Assembly: GCF_031432975.1 (NCBI RefSeq)
Contig: NZ_CP133838.1
Location: forward strand, 2,418,001-2,482,000
Direction: 5' to 3'
Length of the DNA stretch: 64,000 nucleotides
Origin: Buttiauxella selenatireducens
GTDB lineage: Bacteria > Pseudomonadota > Gammaproteobacteria > Enterobacterales > Enterobacteriaceae
Both the position numbers and the translations under genes were made by a program. This document shows positions 1 through 8,094 of this stretch, piece after piece (within the stretch, counting starts at the first letter, position 1; each line of letters begins with the position of its first letter). The notes under the pieces are model-generated. The model was not told the origin of the DNA and made no database searches. It saw only the letters and a program-made list of their open reading frames with translations.

Positions 1-1
1 G

Positions 2-121
2 GCGGTTAAATCCGTGGCGCGTCGTCCACTGAAAATGCTGCTGGCGCTCATTCTTGAACCCATGATGGCAAAAATTTTGCGCAAAGTTTCAGCGCGTTAC
101 AACAGCCCATCGGTGAAGTAA
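2..121 (+). CDS. pspD: Phage shock protein D, C-terminal end only
   Basis: The window opens inside this gene; 39 codons and a TAA remain. The visible residues include KSVARRPLKMLLA followed by a hydrophobic LILEP stretch, which matches the C-terminal half of E. coli PspD, a small peripheral inner-membrane protein of the phage shock (envelope stress) operon. The C-terminus (RKVSARYNSPSVK) is somewhat longer than I remember for E. coli. The position just before ycjM agrees with the K-12 order psp-ycjM, except that no pspE follows. The assignment rests on residue recall, not on an alignment. Confidence 0.85.
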   Translation, partial: AVKSVARRPLKMLLALILEPMMAKILRKVSARYNSPSVK

Positions 122-137
122 CGCTCCATGCCTGCCC

Positions 138-160
138 GTTCCGCTCGTTTTGAGCGGAAC
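138..160 (+). terminator. Inverted repeat ending the psp operon
   Basis: A perfect 9-bp stem (GTTCCGCTC / GAGCGGAAC) with a 5-base GTTTT loop lies 17 bases after the pspD stop. No T-run follows it, so it is a weak candidate for an intrinsic terminator or an RNA 3'-end stabiliser. Confidence 0.5.
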
Positions 161-244
161 AATCCCCGATCTACCTTTCCTTTCTCTGCCGTTTCATTTT
201 AATTTGCGTTACCTCACAAATATTAATCTTCAGTTCTCGCTGCG

Positions 245-273
245 TTGACAGAAAAATAAACCGGGAGTAGTCT
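245..273 (+). promoter_or_regulatory. Sigma70-type promoter of the ycjM operon
   Basis: A perfect -35 hexamer TTGACA (245-250) is followed by a 17-base spacer and TAGTCT (268-273) as a weak -10. Transcription would start near 280, immediately before the operator-like palindrome at 283-296. This is the expected geometry for repression by a LacI-family protein, and such a gene (ycjW) lies at the far end of the cluster. Confidence 0.6.
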
Positions 274-282
274 CGCTTTCCG

Positions 283-296
283 TGGTACCGCTCCCA
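283..296. promoter_or_regulatory. Probable YcjW operator O1
   Basis: TGGTACCGCTCCCA is an imperfect palindrome with a central CG (10 of 14 positions symmetric), typical of LacI-family operators. The same 14 bases occur in exact reverse complement at 10289-10302 before pgmB. It sits just downstream of the predicted ycjM transcription start. The assignment to YcjW is inference from the paired copies and the adjacent repressor gene. Confidence 0.6.
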
Positions 297-310
297 TGAG
301 AAAACTTAAG

Positions 311-1996
311 ATGCAAAAAATTAAAGAATTACTGTCTTCAATTTATGACGACACGTTAAATAAATCAGTTACAGACGCTTTTATTTCGCGGGTAGAGCAG
401 GGCAAGCATGTCAGTATGAAAACCCGCAAGCAAGATTGGGATGAAAGCGATGTCGTGCTCATTACCTATGCTGATCAATTTCATCACCAGAATGATAAAA
501 CCTTAAAAACGCTGGGTGATTTTTATAGCCAATGGCTAAGTAAGAGTTTCTCACATATACATCTTCTGCCATTTTATCCATGGTCATCAGATGATGGTTT
601 TTCGGTAATTGATTATCATCAGGTTGACCCTGTATGTGGCGGTTGGGACGATATTGCAAAGTTAAATAAATCAACCAGGCTCATGTTTGATTTTGTTTGC
701 AATCATATATCAGCGAAAAGCAGTTGGTTCCAGCAATATCTGGAAGGGAACCCTGAGTTTAAGAATTTCTTTATATCGGTTGATCCAGAATCTGACTTAT
801 CAGCCGTTACACGCCCTCGTGCATTACCACTGTTATCACCATTTACTCTTTCAGATGGCACAAAACAACATATCTGGACCACCTTCAGCGACGACCAAAT
901 CGACCTCAATTTTGCCAATCCGCAGGTACTGCTGGCAATGGTTGATGTCTTGCTGCATTACCTGCAAGCAGGGGCAGAATATGTTCGCCTGGATGCAGTG
1001 GGATATATGTGGAAAACGCCCGGCACCCGCTGTATTCACCTTGAAAAAACGCATCAACTCGTTAAGCTTTTCCGCGCTGTTGTCGATGAAGTCGCGCCTG
1101 GCACAGTGCTGATTACCGAAACCAACGTTCCGCACAAAGACAATATTTCCTACCTCGGTAACGGCCATGACGAAGCGCATATGGTGTACCAGTTCCCACT
1201 GCCGCCGTTGATACTGCATGCTATCCACACCGGCTCGGCTCAGGTGCTAAGTCAATGGGCTACGTCTTTAGAAACCGCTGAAAACAGCAATACCACCTGG
1301 TTTAACTTCCTTGCTTCACACGACGGTATTGGCCTCAATCCGTTACGCGGAATATTGCCTGAAGAAGACATCCTGAACCTGGTGAATGAGTTGCAGGAGC
1401 AGGGCGCATTAGTTAACTGGAAGAATAATCCGGACGGCACACGTAGCCCGTATGAAGTTAATGTGACTTATATGGATGCGTTGAATCGACGGGATAGCAG
1501 TGACGAAGAGCGTCTTGCGAGATTTATCCTTGCGCACGCTATTTTACTGGCATTCCCCGGCGTTCCGGCAATATACATTCAAAGTATTCTTGGTTCGCGT
1601 AACGATTATGCGGGTGTTGAACGCCTGGGTTACAATCGGGCGATAAATCGCCAAAAATATAACCTGCAAGATATAGAAAACCAATTATCCGGTGAAAATG
1701 AATTACGTGAACAGGTCTATAAAAAATTATCACACCTGATTAATGTTCGTAAAAAACAGGACGTTTTCCATCCTGATAGTTCTTTCGAAACGCAATGTAT
1801 GAACAACAGCTTGCTGGTCATTAAACGTCGTTCAGTAAAGGGTAATAATGTCCTGGCGCTATTTAATTTAAGTCGCGAGCCACAGCGCTACATGCTGCCA
1901 GATAATAATTTTGAAGATTTAATTACCGGGCTGGAAATAAACGGAAAGCAATCTTACGACATGCAGCCTTTTCAGGTGTTATGGCTTAGCTATTAA
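311..1996 (+). CDS. ycjM: Glucosylglycerate phosphorylase (GH13_18, sucrose phosphorylase-like)
   Basis: A cytoplasmic GH13 subfamily 18 enzyme that phosphorolyses glucosylglycerate to glucose 1-phosphate and glycerate (also called ggaP in E. coli). Numbered from the upstream ATG at 296, the GH13 residues are clear: nucleophile Asp233 in RLDAVGYMWK, acid/base Glu275 in ITETNVPHKD, and Asp343 in FLASHDGIGL. The residues SRNDYAGVERLGYNRAINR and PAIYIQSILG match the E. coli protein closely. I place the start at ATG 311 (MQKIKELL) because it aligns with E. coli YcjM and the ATG at 296 overlaps the operator; neither start has a good ribosome binding site, so this is uncertain. First gene of the ycj operon. 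The product feeds PgmB downstream. Confidence 0.9.
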   Translation: MQKIKELLSSIYDDTLNKSVTDAFISRVEQGKHVSMKTRKQDWDESDVVLITYADQFHHQNDKTLKTLGDFYSQWLSKSFSHIHLLPFYPWSSDDGFSVIDYHQVDPVCGGWDDIAKLNKSTRLMFDFVCNHISAKSSWFQQYLEGNPEFKNFFISVDPESDLSAVTRPRALPLLSPFTLSDGTKQHIWTTFSDDQIDLNFANPQVLLAMVDVLLHYLQAGAEYVRLDAVGYMWKTPGTRCIHLEKTHQLVKLFRAVVDEVAPGTVLITETNVPHKDNISYLGNGHDEAHMVYQFPLPPLILHAIHTGSAQVLSQWATSLETAENSNTTWFNFLASHDGIGLNPLRGILPEEDILNLVNELQEQGALVNWKNNPDGTRSPYEVNVTYMDALNRRDSSDEERLARFILAHAILLAFPGVPAIYIQSILGSRNDYAGVERLGYNRAINRQKYNLQDIENQLSGENELREQVYKKLSHLINVRKKQDVFHPDSSFETQCMNNSLLVIKRRSVKGNNVLALFNLSREPQRYMLPDNNFEDLITGLEINGKQSYDMQPFQVLWLSY

Positions 1997-2011
1997 TATA
2001 AGGGAATAACC

Positions 2012-3304
2012 ATGAATACGTCCAAAACGGTGCTGTTATCAGCACTGATAGCCGCTGCTTTGCTTACGGGTTGTAAACAGGATGAATCGCAGCAGGTCAC
2101 GATTGAATTTATGCATTCGTCGGTAGAGCAGGAACGTCAGGCGGTTATTAGTCAATTGATTGAGCGTTTTACTAAAGAGAACCCGCAGATTGTCGTCAAA
2201 CAGGTGCCGGTTGAAGAAGACGCCTATAACACCAAAGTGATTACGCTTGCCCGTTCTGGTGCGCTGCCGGAAGTTATCGAAGTCAGCCACGATTACGCCA
2301 AAGTCATGGACAAAGAACAGCTTATCGACCGCGATGCGGTGCGGACAGTGGTCGGGCAGGTTGGCGAAAGCAATTTCTATGACGGCGTGCTGCGTATCGT
2401 GCGCACCGAAGACGGCAAGGCTTTTACTGGCGTGCCGATTAGCGCCTGGCTGGGTGGCATCTGGTACCGCAAATCCGCGCTGGCGAAAGCGGGTATCAGC
2501 GAGCCGAAAAACTGGACGGAACTGTTGAATGCCGCACGCACCATGACGCACCCAGCCGAGAAAAAGTACGGCATCGCGCTGCCAACAGCTGAAAGCGTCA
2601 TGACCGAGCAAACTTTCTCGCAGTTCGCACTCTCCAACGGGGCAAACGTGTTTGATGCGGCAGGCAAAGTCACCGTTGACTCGCCAGAGATGCTGGCCTC
2701 ACTCAATTTCTATCGCGACCTGGCGGGCTTCACCATGCCTGGCTCCAACGACGTGATGGAAATTAAAGACGCCTTCATGAACGGTACCGCGCCGATGGCC
2801 GTTTATTCCACCTACATCCTGCCTGCTTTCTATAAAGAGGGAGCGCCGCAAGATCTCGGCTTCGTGGTGCCGACGGAAAAATCTGCCGCGGTTTACGGCA
2901 TGCTGACTTCGCTGACCATTACTTCCGGCCAGACCAAAGAAGAGACGGAAGCGGCGGAGAAATTTGTTTCGTTTATGGAGCAGGCACAGAACTCGGCGGA
3001 CTGGGTGATGATGTCGCCAGGTGCCGCACTGCCGGTCACCAAAGCCGTCGTACAAACGCCAACCTACAAAGACAATCCGGTGATCAAAGCCTTCGGCACA
3101 TTGCCCGCCGAGCTGATTGCCCAGTTCCCGAATGTGCAGGTGTTTGGCTCAGTAGGGGAGAAAAACTTTACCCGCATGGGCGATATCACCGGTTCGGCGA
3201 TTCTTAGCGAAATGGTCAACGGTGTGACGGTGGGCAAACAAGCTACCGCACCGGCGCTCGAGAAAAGCCAGCAGCGCATCGTCGAATTGATGAAACAACA
3301 CTGA
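2012..3304 (+). CDS. ycjN: ABC sugar transporter, substrate-binding lipoprotein
   Basis: The extracytoplasmic solute-binding component of the YcjNOP importer. The N-terminus is a lipoprotein signal peptide with lipobox LLTGC (Cys21), so the mature protein would be lipid-anchored in the periplasm. The rest is a family 1 (sugar) binding-protein fold of about 400 residues, with the typical IRPVGQVGE-like interior and QFPNVQVFGSVGEKN near the end. GGGA precedes the ATG by a short spacer. It starts 15 bases after ycjM and is followed 17 bases later by ycjO, consistent with one transcript. The substrate is probably a glucoside or glucosylglycerate, inferred from the surrounding enzymes. Confidence 0.9.
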   Translation: MNTSKTVLLSALIAAALLTGCKQDESQQVTIEFMHSSVEQERQAVISQLIERFTKENPQIVVKQVPVEEDAYNTKVITLARSGALPEVIEVSHDYAKVMDKEQLIDRDAVRTVVGQVGESNFYDGVLRIVRTEDGKAFTGVPISAWLGGIWYRKSALAKAGISEPKNWTELLNAARTMTHPAEKKYGIALPTAESVMTEQTFSQFALSNGANVFDAAGKVTVDSPEMLASLNFYRDLAGFTMPGSNDVMEIKDAFMNGTAPMAVYSTYILPAFYKEGAPQDLGFVVPTEKSAAVYGMLTSLTITSGQTKEETEAAEKFVSFMEQAQNSADWVMMSPGAALPVTKAVVQTPTYKDNPVIKAFGTLPAELIAQFPNVQVFGSVGEKNFTRMGDITGSAILSEMVNGVTVGKQATAPALEKSQQRIVELMKQH

Positions 3305-3321
3305 GTGCAGGATAAGTGATT

Positions 3322-4194
3322 ATGAAGAAGTGGTTATCAGGCCGCTCGGATATGCCATTCGCCATGATGCTGCTCGCCCCCAGCCTGCTGTTGCTGGGAG
3401 GATTAGTGGCGTGGCCGATGCTGTCGAATATCGAAATCAGTTTTCTGCGTCTGCCGCTGAACCCGAATATCAGTGCGCGATTTATCGGGCTGGAAAACTA
3501 CATCAACATCCTGACGGACGCGGCCTTCTGGTACTCGTTGTGGACCACCTTCTGGTACACCGCGCTGGTGGTGCTGGGCAGTACCGGATTAGGGCTGGGC
3601 GTTGCGCTGTTCTTTAACCGCGAATTTCGCCTGCGCAAAACGGCGCGATCCCTGGTGATTCTGTCCTACGTTACGCCGTCGATCTCGCTGGTGTTCGCCT
3701 GGAAATACATGTTCAACAGCGGCTACGGTATCGTGAACTACCTCGGCGTGGACGTTCTGCATATGTTTGATGAGGCGCCGCTATGGTTCGACAACCCCGG
3801 CAGCAGCTTCTTCCTGGTAGTGCTGTTCGCCATCTGGCGCTACTTCCCGTATGCCTTTATCTCGTTTCTGGCGATTTTACAGACCATCGACAAATCTCTG
3901 TACGAAGCGGCGGAAATGGACGGTGCCAACGCCTGGCAGCGTTTCAAAATCGTCACGCTACCAGCGATTATGCCGGTGCTGGCAACGGTGGTCACGCTGC
4001 GCACCATCTGGATGTTCTACATGTTTGCCGACGTCTGGTTGCTGACCAGCAAAGTGAACATACTCGGCGTCTATCTCTACAAAACGGCCTTTGCCTTTAA
4101 CGACTTAGGGAAAGCGGCTGCAATTTCGGTGGTGCTGTTCGTCATCATCTTTGCCGTCATCCTGCTGACCAGAAAACGGGTAAATCTCAAATGA
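3322..4194 (+). CDS. ycjO: ABC sugar transporter permease (MalF-like)
   Basis: Inner-membrane permease with six hydrophobic segments and the EAA cytoplasmic loop that docks the ATPase (YEAAEMDGANAWQRF, about residues 195-210). It pairs with YcjP to form the channel and with the ATPase YcjV. The start at ATG 3322 (MKKWLSGRSDM) is chosen over a GTG at 3316 because AGGA at 3309-3312 is well spaced from it and the residues align with the E. coli start. 290 residues, close to the E. coli length. The stop overlaps the ycjP start by four bases, indicating translational coupling. Confidence 0.92.
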   Translation: MKKWLSGRSDMPFAMMLLAPSLLLLGGLVAWPMLSNIEISFLRLPLNPNISARFIGLENYINILTDAAFWYSLWTTFWYTALVVLGSTGLGLGVALFFNREFRLRKTARSLVILSYVTPSISLVFAWKYMFNSGYGIVNYLGVDVLHMFDEAPLWFDNPGSSFFLVVLFAIWRYFPYAFISFLAILQTIDKSLYEAAEMDGANAWQRFKIVTLPAIMPVLATVVTLRTIWMFYMFADVWLLTSKVNILGVYLYKTAFAFNDLGKAAAISVVLFVIIFAVILLTRKRVNLK

Positions 4195-5036
4195 CTGCGA
4201 ATAACCGCAAACGGCTCGGGCGCGTGGGCTTTTATCTGGGGCTGGCGCTGTTCCTTATCATCACGCTATTCCCGTTCTTTGTGATGCTGATGACCTCGTT
4301 CAAAAGCTCGCAAGAGGCGATATCGCTGCATCCGACCATCTTCCCGCAGCATTGGACGTTACAGCACTACATCGACATTTTTAACCCGGTGATTTTCCCG
4401 TTTTTGACCTACTTCAAAAACAGCCTGGTGGTGTCGCTGACGTCATCCGCCATTGCAGTGCTGATTGGCATTCTCGGCGCTTACGCGCTGTCCAAACTGC
4501 GATTTAAAGGGCGCATGACCATCAACGCCAGCTTTTACGCGGTGTACATGTTCTCTGGCATTTTGCTGGTGGTGCCGCTATTCAAAATTATTACCGCGCT
4601 GGGGATTTACGACACTGAGCTTGCGCTGATTATCACCATGGTGACGCAAACCTTGCCTACGGCGGTGTTTATGCTGAAAAGCTACTTTGACACCATCCCG
4701 GATGAAATCGAGGAAGCGGCGATGATGGACGGCTTAAACCGTCTGCAAATCATCTTCTACATCACCGTGCCGCTGGCGATTTCCGGCCTGGTTTCGGTGT
4801 TCGTCTACTGCTTTATGGTGGCGTGGAACGACTACTTGTTCGCCTCTATTTTCCTCTCCAGCTCCGCCAACTTCACGCTGCCGGTTGGCCTGAGTACGCT
4901 GTTCAGTACGCCGGATTATGTATGGGGACGCATGATGGCAGCCTCATTAGTAACGGCACTGCCAGTGGTGGTGATGTACGCGATTTCCGAGCGCTTTATT
5001 AAAAGCGGCCTGACGGCGGGCGGGGTCAAGGGTTAA
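4191..5036 (+). CDS. ycjP: ABC sugar transporter permease (MalG-like)
   Basis: The second inner-membrane permease of the YcjNOP-V importer, 281 residues with six predicted membrane segments. The EAA loop reads EEAAMMDGLNRLQIIF. Its ATG overlaps the ycjO TGA (ATGA), the normal arrangement for coupled permease genes. It is followed by a 153-base gap holding a palindromic repeat before ycjQ. Strong match to E. coli YcjP by residue recall. Confidence 0.92.
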   Translation: MTANNRKRLGRVGFYLGLALFLIITLFPFFVMLMTSFKSSQEAISLHPTIFPQHWTLQHYIDIFNPVIFPFLTYFKNSLVVSLTSSAIAVLIGILGAYALSKLRFKGRMTINASFYAVYMFSGILLVVPLFKIITALGIYDTELALIITMVTQTLPTAVFMLKSYFDTIPDEIEEAAMMDGLNRLQIIFYITVPLAISGLVSVFVYCFMVAWNDYLFASIFLSSSANFTLPVGLSTLFSTPDYVWGRMMAASLVTALPVVVMYAISERFIKSGLTAGGVKG

Positions 5037-5055
5037 GTGAGCGCCGGATTGTTTT

Positions 5056-5158
5056 CCCTCACCCCGACCCTCTCCCAAAGGAGAGGGGGAAAAACACGAC
5101 AGGCGAGGGATAACTCGATCTAGTCCCCTCTCCCTCAGGGAGAGGGCCAGGGTGAGGG
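5056..5158. repeat. Composite palindromic intergenic repeat (CCCTCTCCC family)
   Basis: Two oppositely oriented copies of a CCCTCACCC-N3-CCCTCTCCC unit face each other: the left copy begins at 5056 and the right copy ends at 5158 as GGGTGAGGG. Each copy also contains its own short hairpin (CTCTCCC AAAG GAGAGGG and CTCTCCCTCAGGGAGAG). Related copies are at 13052-13083 and 32271-32305. It lies between ycjP and ycjQ inside the operon, where a large RNA hairpin could affect decay or readthrough of the transcript. Confidence 0.85.
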
Positions 5159-5189
5159 TGGTTTTATCAAATTTATAACGGAGCAAATC

Positions 5190-6239
5190 ATGAAAAAATT
5201 AATCGCAAGCGCACCACGCATAGCAACCTTAGTGGAGTACGAAGACCGCCCGGTGGCGGCACATGAAGTCAAAATCAAAGTGGCGTTTGGCGCGCCTAAA
5301 CACGGCACCGAAGTGGTCGATTTCCGCGCCGCCAGCCCGTTTATCGATGAAGAATTTTCGCCAGAATGGAATTTGTTCGTACCACGTGCGGAAGGTGCCG
5401 CTCGCGGCATTGAATTCGGCAAATTCCAACTCGGCAATATGGTCGTGGGCGAAGTGGTCGAACGCGGTGCAGACGTTACCGAATACCAGTTGGGTGACCA
5501 GGTTTGCACCTACGGCCCATTGCAGGAAACGGTGATTGCCAACGGCGTGAATAACTACAAGTTGCGCAAAATGCCTGCGGGTTCGAGCTGGAAAAACGCC
5601 GTTTGCTACGACCCGGCACAGTTCGCCATGAGCGGCGTGCGCGACGGCAACGTGCGCGTAGGGGATGTTGTAGTGGTGATTGGCCTCGGCGCAATCGGGC
5701 AGATTGCCATTCAACTGGCGAAGAAAGCGGGCGCATCCATCGTGATTGGCGTTGATCCTATCGCACACCGCTGCGAAATCGCCAAACGCCACGGCGCGGA
5801 TTTTTGCTTTAACCCGGTCGGCACAGATGTCGGTCTGGAAATCAAAAAAATCACCAACAAGCAGGGCGCGGACGTGATTATCGAAACCAGCGGCCACGAA
5901 ACGGCGCTGCAAGCAGCACTGCGCGGCATTGCTTATGGCGGCACCATCTCTTACGTGGCTTTCGCCAAACCGTTCCACGATTTCAACCTGGGCCGTGAAG
6001 CGCACTTCAACAACGCGAAAATCGTCTTCTCACGCGGCAGCAGCGAACCGAACCCGGACTACCCGCGCTGGAACCGCAAGCGCATCGAAGAAACCTGCTG
6101 GGAACTGCTGATGAACGGTTATCTCAATTGCGAAGACCTGATTGACCCGGTGGTGCCTTTTAATGAGAGCGCCGAGAGCTACATGAAGTTTGTCGATCAG
6201 AACCCGGACTTGAGCATCAAAATGGGCGTTTGTTTTTAA
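5190..6239 (+). CDS. ycjQ: D-guloside 3-dehydrogenase (zinc-type medium-chain dehydrogenase)
   Basis: A medium-chain alcohol dehydrogenase-fold enzyme of 349 residues. In E. coli YcjQ oxidises C3 of gulosides with NAD+, acting with YcjS and YcjR to interconvert D-glucosides and D-gulosides. The dinucleotide-binding motif GLGAIGQIAIQLAKKAG is at about residues 165-181. AACGGAG precedes the ATG. It is separated from ycjR by 16 bases. Cytoplasmic. Identification is by strong similarity and by its place between ycjP and ycjR. Confidence 0.9.
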   Translation: MKKLIASAPRIATLVEYEDRPVAAHEVKIKVAFGAPKHGTEVVDFRAASPFIDEEFSPEWNLFVPRAEGAARGIEFGKFQLGNMVVGEVVERGADVTEYQLGDQVCTYGPLQETVIANGVNNYKLRKMPAGSSWKNAVCYDPAQFAMSGVRDGNVRVGDVVVVIGLGAIGQIAIQLAKKAGASIVIGVDPIAHRCEIAKRHGADFCFNPVGTDVGLEIKKITNKQGADVIIETSGHETALQAALRGIAYGGTISYVAFAKPFHDFNLGREAHFNNAKIVFSRGSSEPNPDYPRWNRKRIEETCWELLMNGYLNCEDLIDPVVPFNESAESYMKFVDQNPDLSIKMGVCF

Positions 6240-6255
6240 TTTAAGGAGTTAAATC

Positions 6256-7044
6256 ATGAAAATCGGTACTCAAAATCAAGCGTTCTTCCCAACAGATATT
6301 CTGGAAAAATTCAAATATGTCAAAGCGATGGGTTTTGACGGTTTTGAAATCGACGGCAAGTTACTGGTAGAAAACGTGGCGACAGTCAAAGCGGCGATTG
6401 CCGAAACCGGGCTGCCAGTCACCACCGCCTGTGGCGGCTACGACGGCTGGATCGGGGATTTTATTGAAGAGCGTCGTCTGAACGGTCTGCAACAGATTGC
6501 TCGCATCCTCGAAGCGTTGGCAGAAGTGGGCGGCAAAGGCATTGTGGTACCCGCCGCGTGGGGCATGTTTACCTACCGTCTACCGCCGATGACCTCGCCG
6601 CGCAGCCAGGTGGGCGACCGTAAAGCGGTCAGCGATTCCCTGCGTTTTCTTGATGAAGTTGCCGCGCGTACCGGCACCCACGTATTCCTCGAACCGCTTA
6701 ACCGCTACCAGGATCACATGATCAACACCCTGGCGGATGCCCGTTCGTATATCGAAGAAAACCAGCTTAAACACACCAAAATCATTGGTGATTTCTATCA
6801 CATGAATATCGAAGAAGATGACATCAGCGAAGCGTTCCACACGCAGCGCGATCTTCTCGGTCACGTGCATATCGCCGATAACCATCGCTACCAGCCGGGC
6901 AGCGGCAGCATTGATTTCAAAAAGCATTTCGACCAGCTACGTGCTGATGGTTATGACGGCTACATCGTCTATGAAGGCCGTATTCGCGCTGAAGATCCGG
7001 CAGCGGCTTACCAGCAATCGCTGCAATTTTTACGTACCTGTTAA
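6256..7044 (+). CDS. ycjR: 3-dehydro-D-guloside 4-epimerase (xylose isomerase-like TIM barrel)
   Basis: 262 residues of the sugar phosphate isomerase/epimerase TIM-barrel family. In E. coli this enzyme epimerises C4 of the 3-keto intermediate made by YcjS and YcjQ. Metal-ligand type segments are visible: VFLEPLNRYQDHM (Glu), IIGDFYHMNIEED, HVHIADNHR and IVYEGRIR. TAAGGAG lies seven bases before the ATG. The gene is nine bases upstream of ycjS. Confidence 0.9.
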   Translation: MKIGTQNQAFFPTDILEKFKYVKAMGFDGFEIDGKLLVENVATVKAAIAETGLPVTTACGGYDGWIGDFIEERRLNGLQQIARILEALAEVGGKGIVVPAAWGMFTYRLPPMTSPRSQVGDRKAVSDSLRFLDEVAARTGTHVFLEPLNRYQDHMINTLADARSYIEENQLKHTKIIGDFYHMNIEEDDISEAFHTQRDLLGHVHIADNHRYQPGSGSIDFKKHFDQLRADGYDGYIVYEGRIRAEDPAAAYQQSLQFLRTC

Positions 7045-7053
7045 GAGGTCGAC

Positions 7054-8094
7054 ATGAGCCGAAAACTCAGGGTGGCGATAGTCGGTGCAGGTCAGGTGGC
7101 TGAAACCGTTCATGCGTCGTATTACCTGTCAAGGGAAGATCTGGAACTGGTGGCGGTCGTCGACAGCCATGCTGAACGGGCCAGCGAATTTGCTGCAAAA
7201 CTGGGTATTCCCCATGCGTTCAGCGATGCCGGAGAAATGTATCGCCAGTGCCAGCCCGATATCGTGAGCGTCTGCACGCCAAACCGTTTTCACCACCAGC
7301 ATGTAATGCAGGCGTTGGAACACGGCTGCCATGTGATGTGCGAAAAGCCCCCGGCGATGACGCCGGAGCAGGCCGCTGAAATGCGCGACGCAGCTCGCAA
7401 AGCGGGAAAAGTGCTGGCCTACGACTTCCACCACCGTTTCGCCAGCGACACCCAACTGCTGCGCGAACAGGTGGTGGCCGGAACGCTCGGCGAGATTTAC
7501 GTCACCAACGCCAAAGCGCTGCGCCGCTGCGGCGTACCAGGCTGGGGCGTGTTCACCAACAAAGCGCTACAGGGCGGCGGGCCGCTGATCGACATCGGCA
7601 TTCATATGCTCGATGCGGCGATGTATGTGCTCGGCTTCCCGGCGGTGCGTCGGGTGACGGCGCATTCGTTCCAGAAACTCGGCACCCGTAAACACAGCGG
7701 GCAGTTTGGCGAGTGGGACCCGAAAACCTTCACCGTGGAAGACGCGTTATTTGCCACCCTCGAGTTTCAAAACGGCGGCATTCTGCGCCTCGAAACCTCT
7801 TTTGCGCTAAATATTGCGCAGCAGTCGGTGATGAACGTGGAGTTCTGCGGCGACAAAGCCGGAGCCACGTTGTTCCCCGCGCATATTTATACCGATGAAG
7901 ACGGGCAGCTAGTGACGTTGTCACAATGCGAAGTAGCTGATGACAACCGCCACTTCAAAAGCATGCAGGCGTTTGTCGATCACGTGCTCGGCGCACCCGT
8001 CAGCATTGCCGACGCGGAGCAGGGTTATCTCATTCAGCAACTGGTCGCGGCGATTTATCTGGCGGCAGAACTTGGAACCAGCATCGACTTATGA
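7054..8094 (+). CDS. ycjS: D-glucoside 3-dehydrogenase (Gfo/Idh/MocA family)
   Basis: An NAD(P)-dependent oxidoreductase that in E. coli oxidises C3 of D-glucosides. The N-terminal Rossmann motif VGAGQVAET starts at about residue 10, and the family signature CEKPPAMT occurs near residue 95, its Lys being the catalytic one. 346 residues, a few fewer than I recall for E. coli. The stop overlaps the ycjT ATG by four bases. It completes the YcjS-YcjR-YcjQ three-step inversion of the sugar C4 centre. Confidence 0.9.
   Translation: MSRKLRVAIVGAGQVAETVHASYYLSREDLELVAVVDSHAERASEFAAKLGIPHAFSDAGEMYRQCQPDIVSVCTPNRFHHQHVMQALEHGCHVMCEKPPAMTPEQAAEMRDAARKAGKVLAYDFHHRFASDTQLLREQVVAGTLGEIYVTNAKALRRCGVPGWGVFTNKALQGGGPLIDIGIHMLDAAMYVLGFPAVRRVTAHSFQKLGTRKHSGQFGEWDPKTFTVEDALFATLEFQNGGILRLETSFALNIAQQSVMNVEFCGDKAGATLFPAHIYTDEDGQLVTLSQCEVADDNRHFKSMQAFVDHVLGAPVSIADAEQGYLIQQLVAAIYLAAELGTSIDL

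Noticed and set aside
5229-6005. 258-residue open frame on the minus strand inside ycjQ
   Set aside because: Antisense shadow of a well-matched dehydrogenase gene; histidine- and arginine-rich composition typical of shadows.
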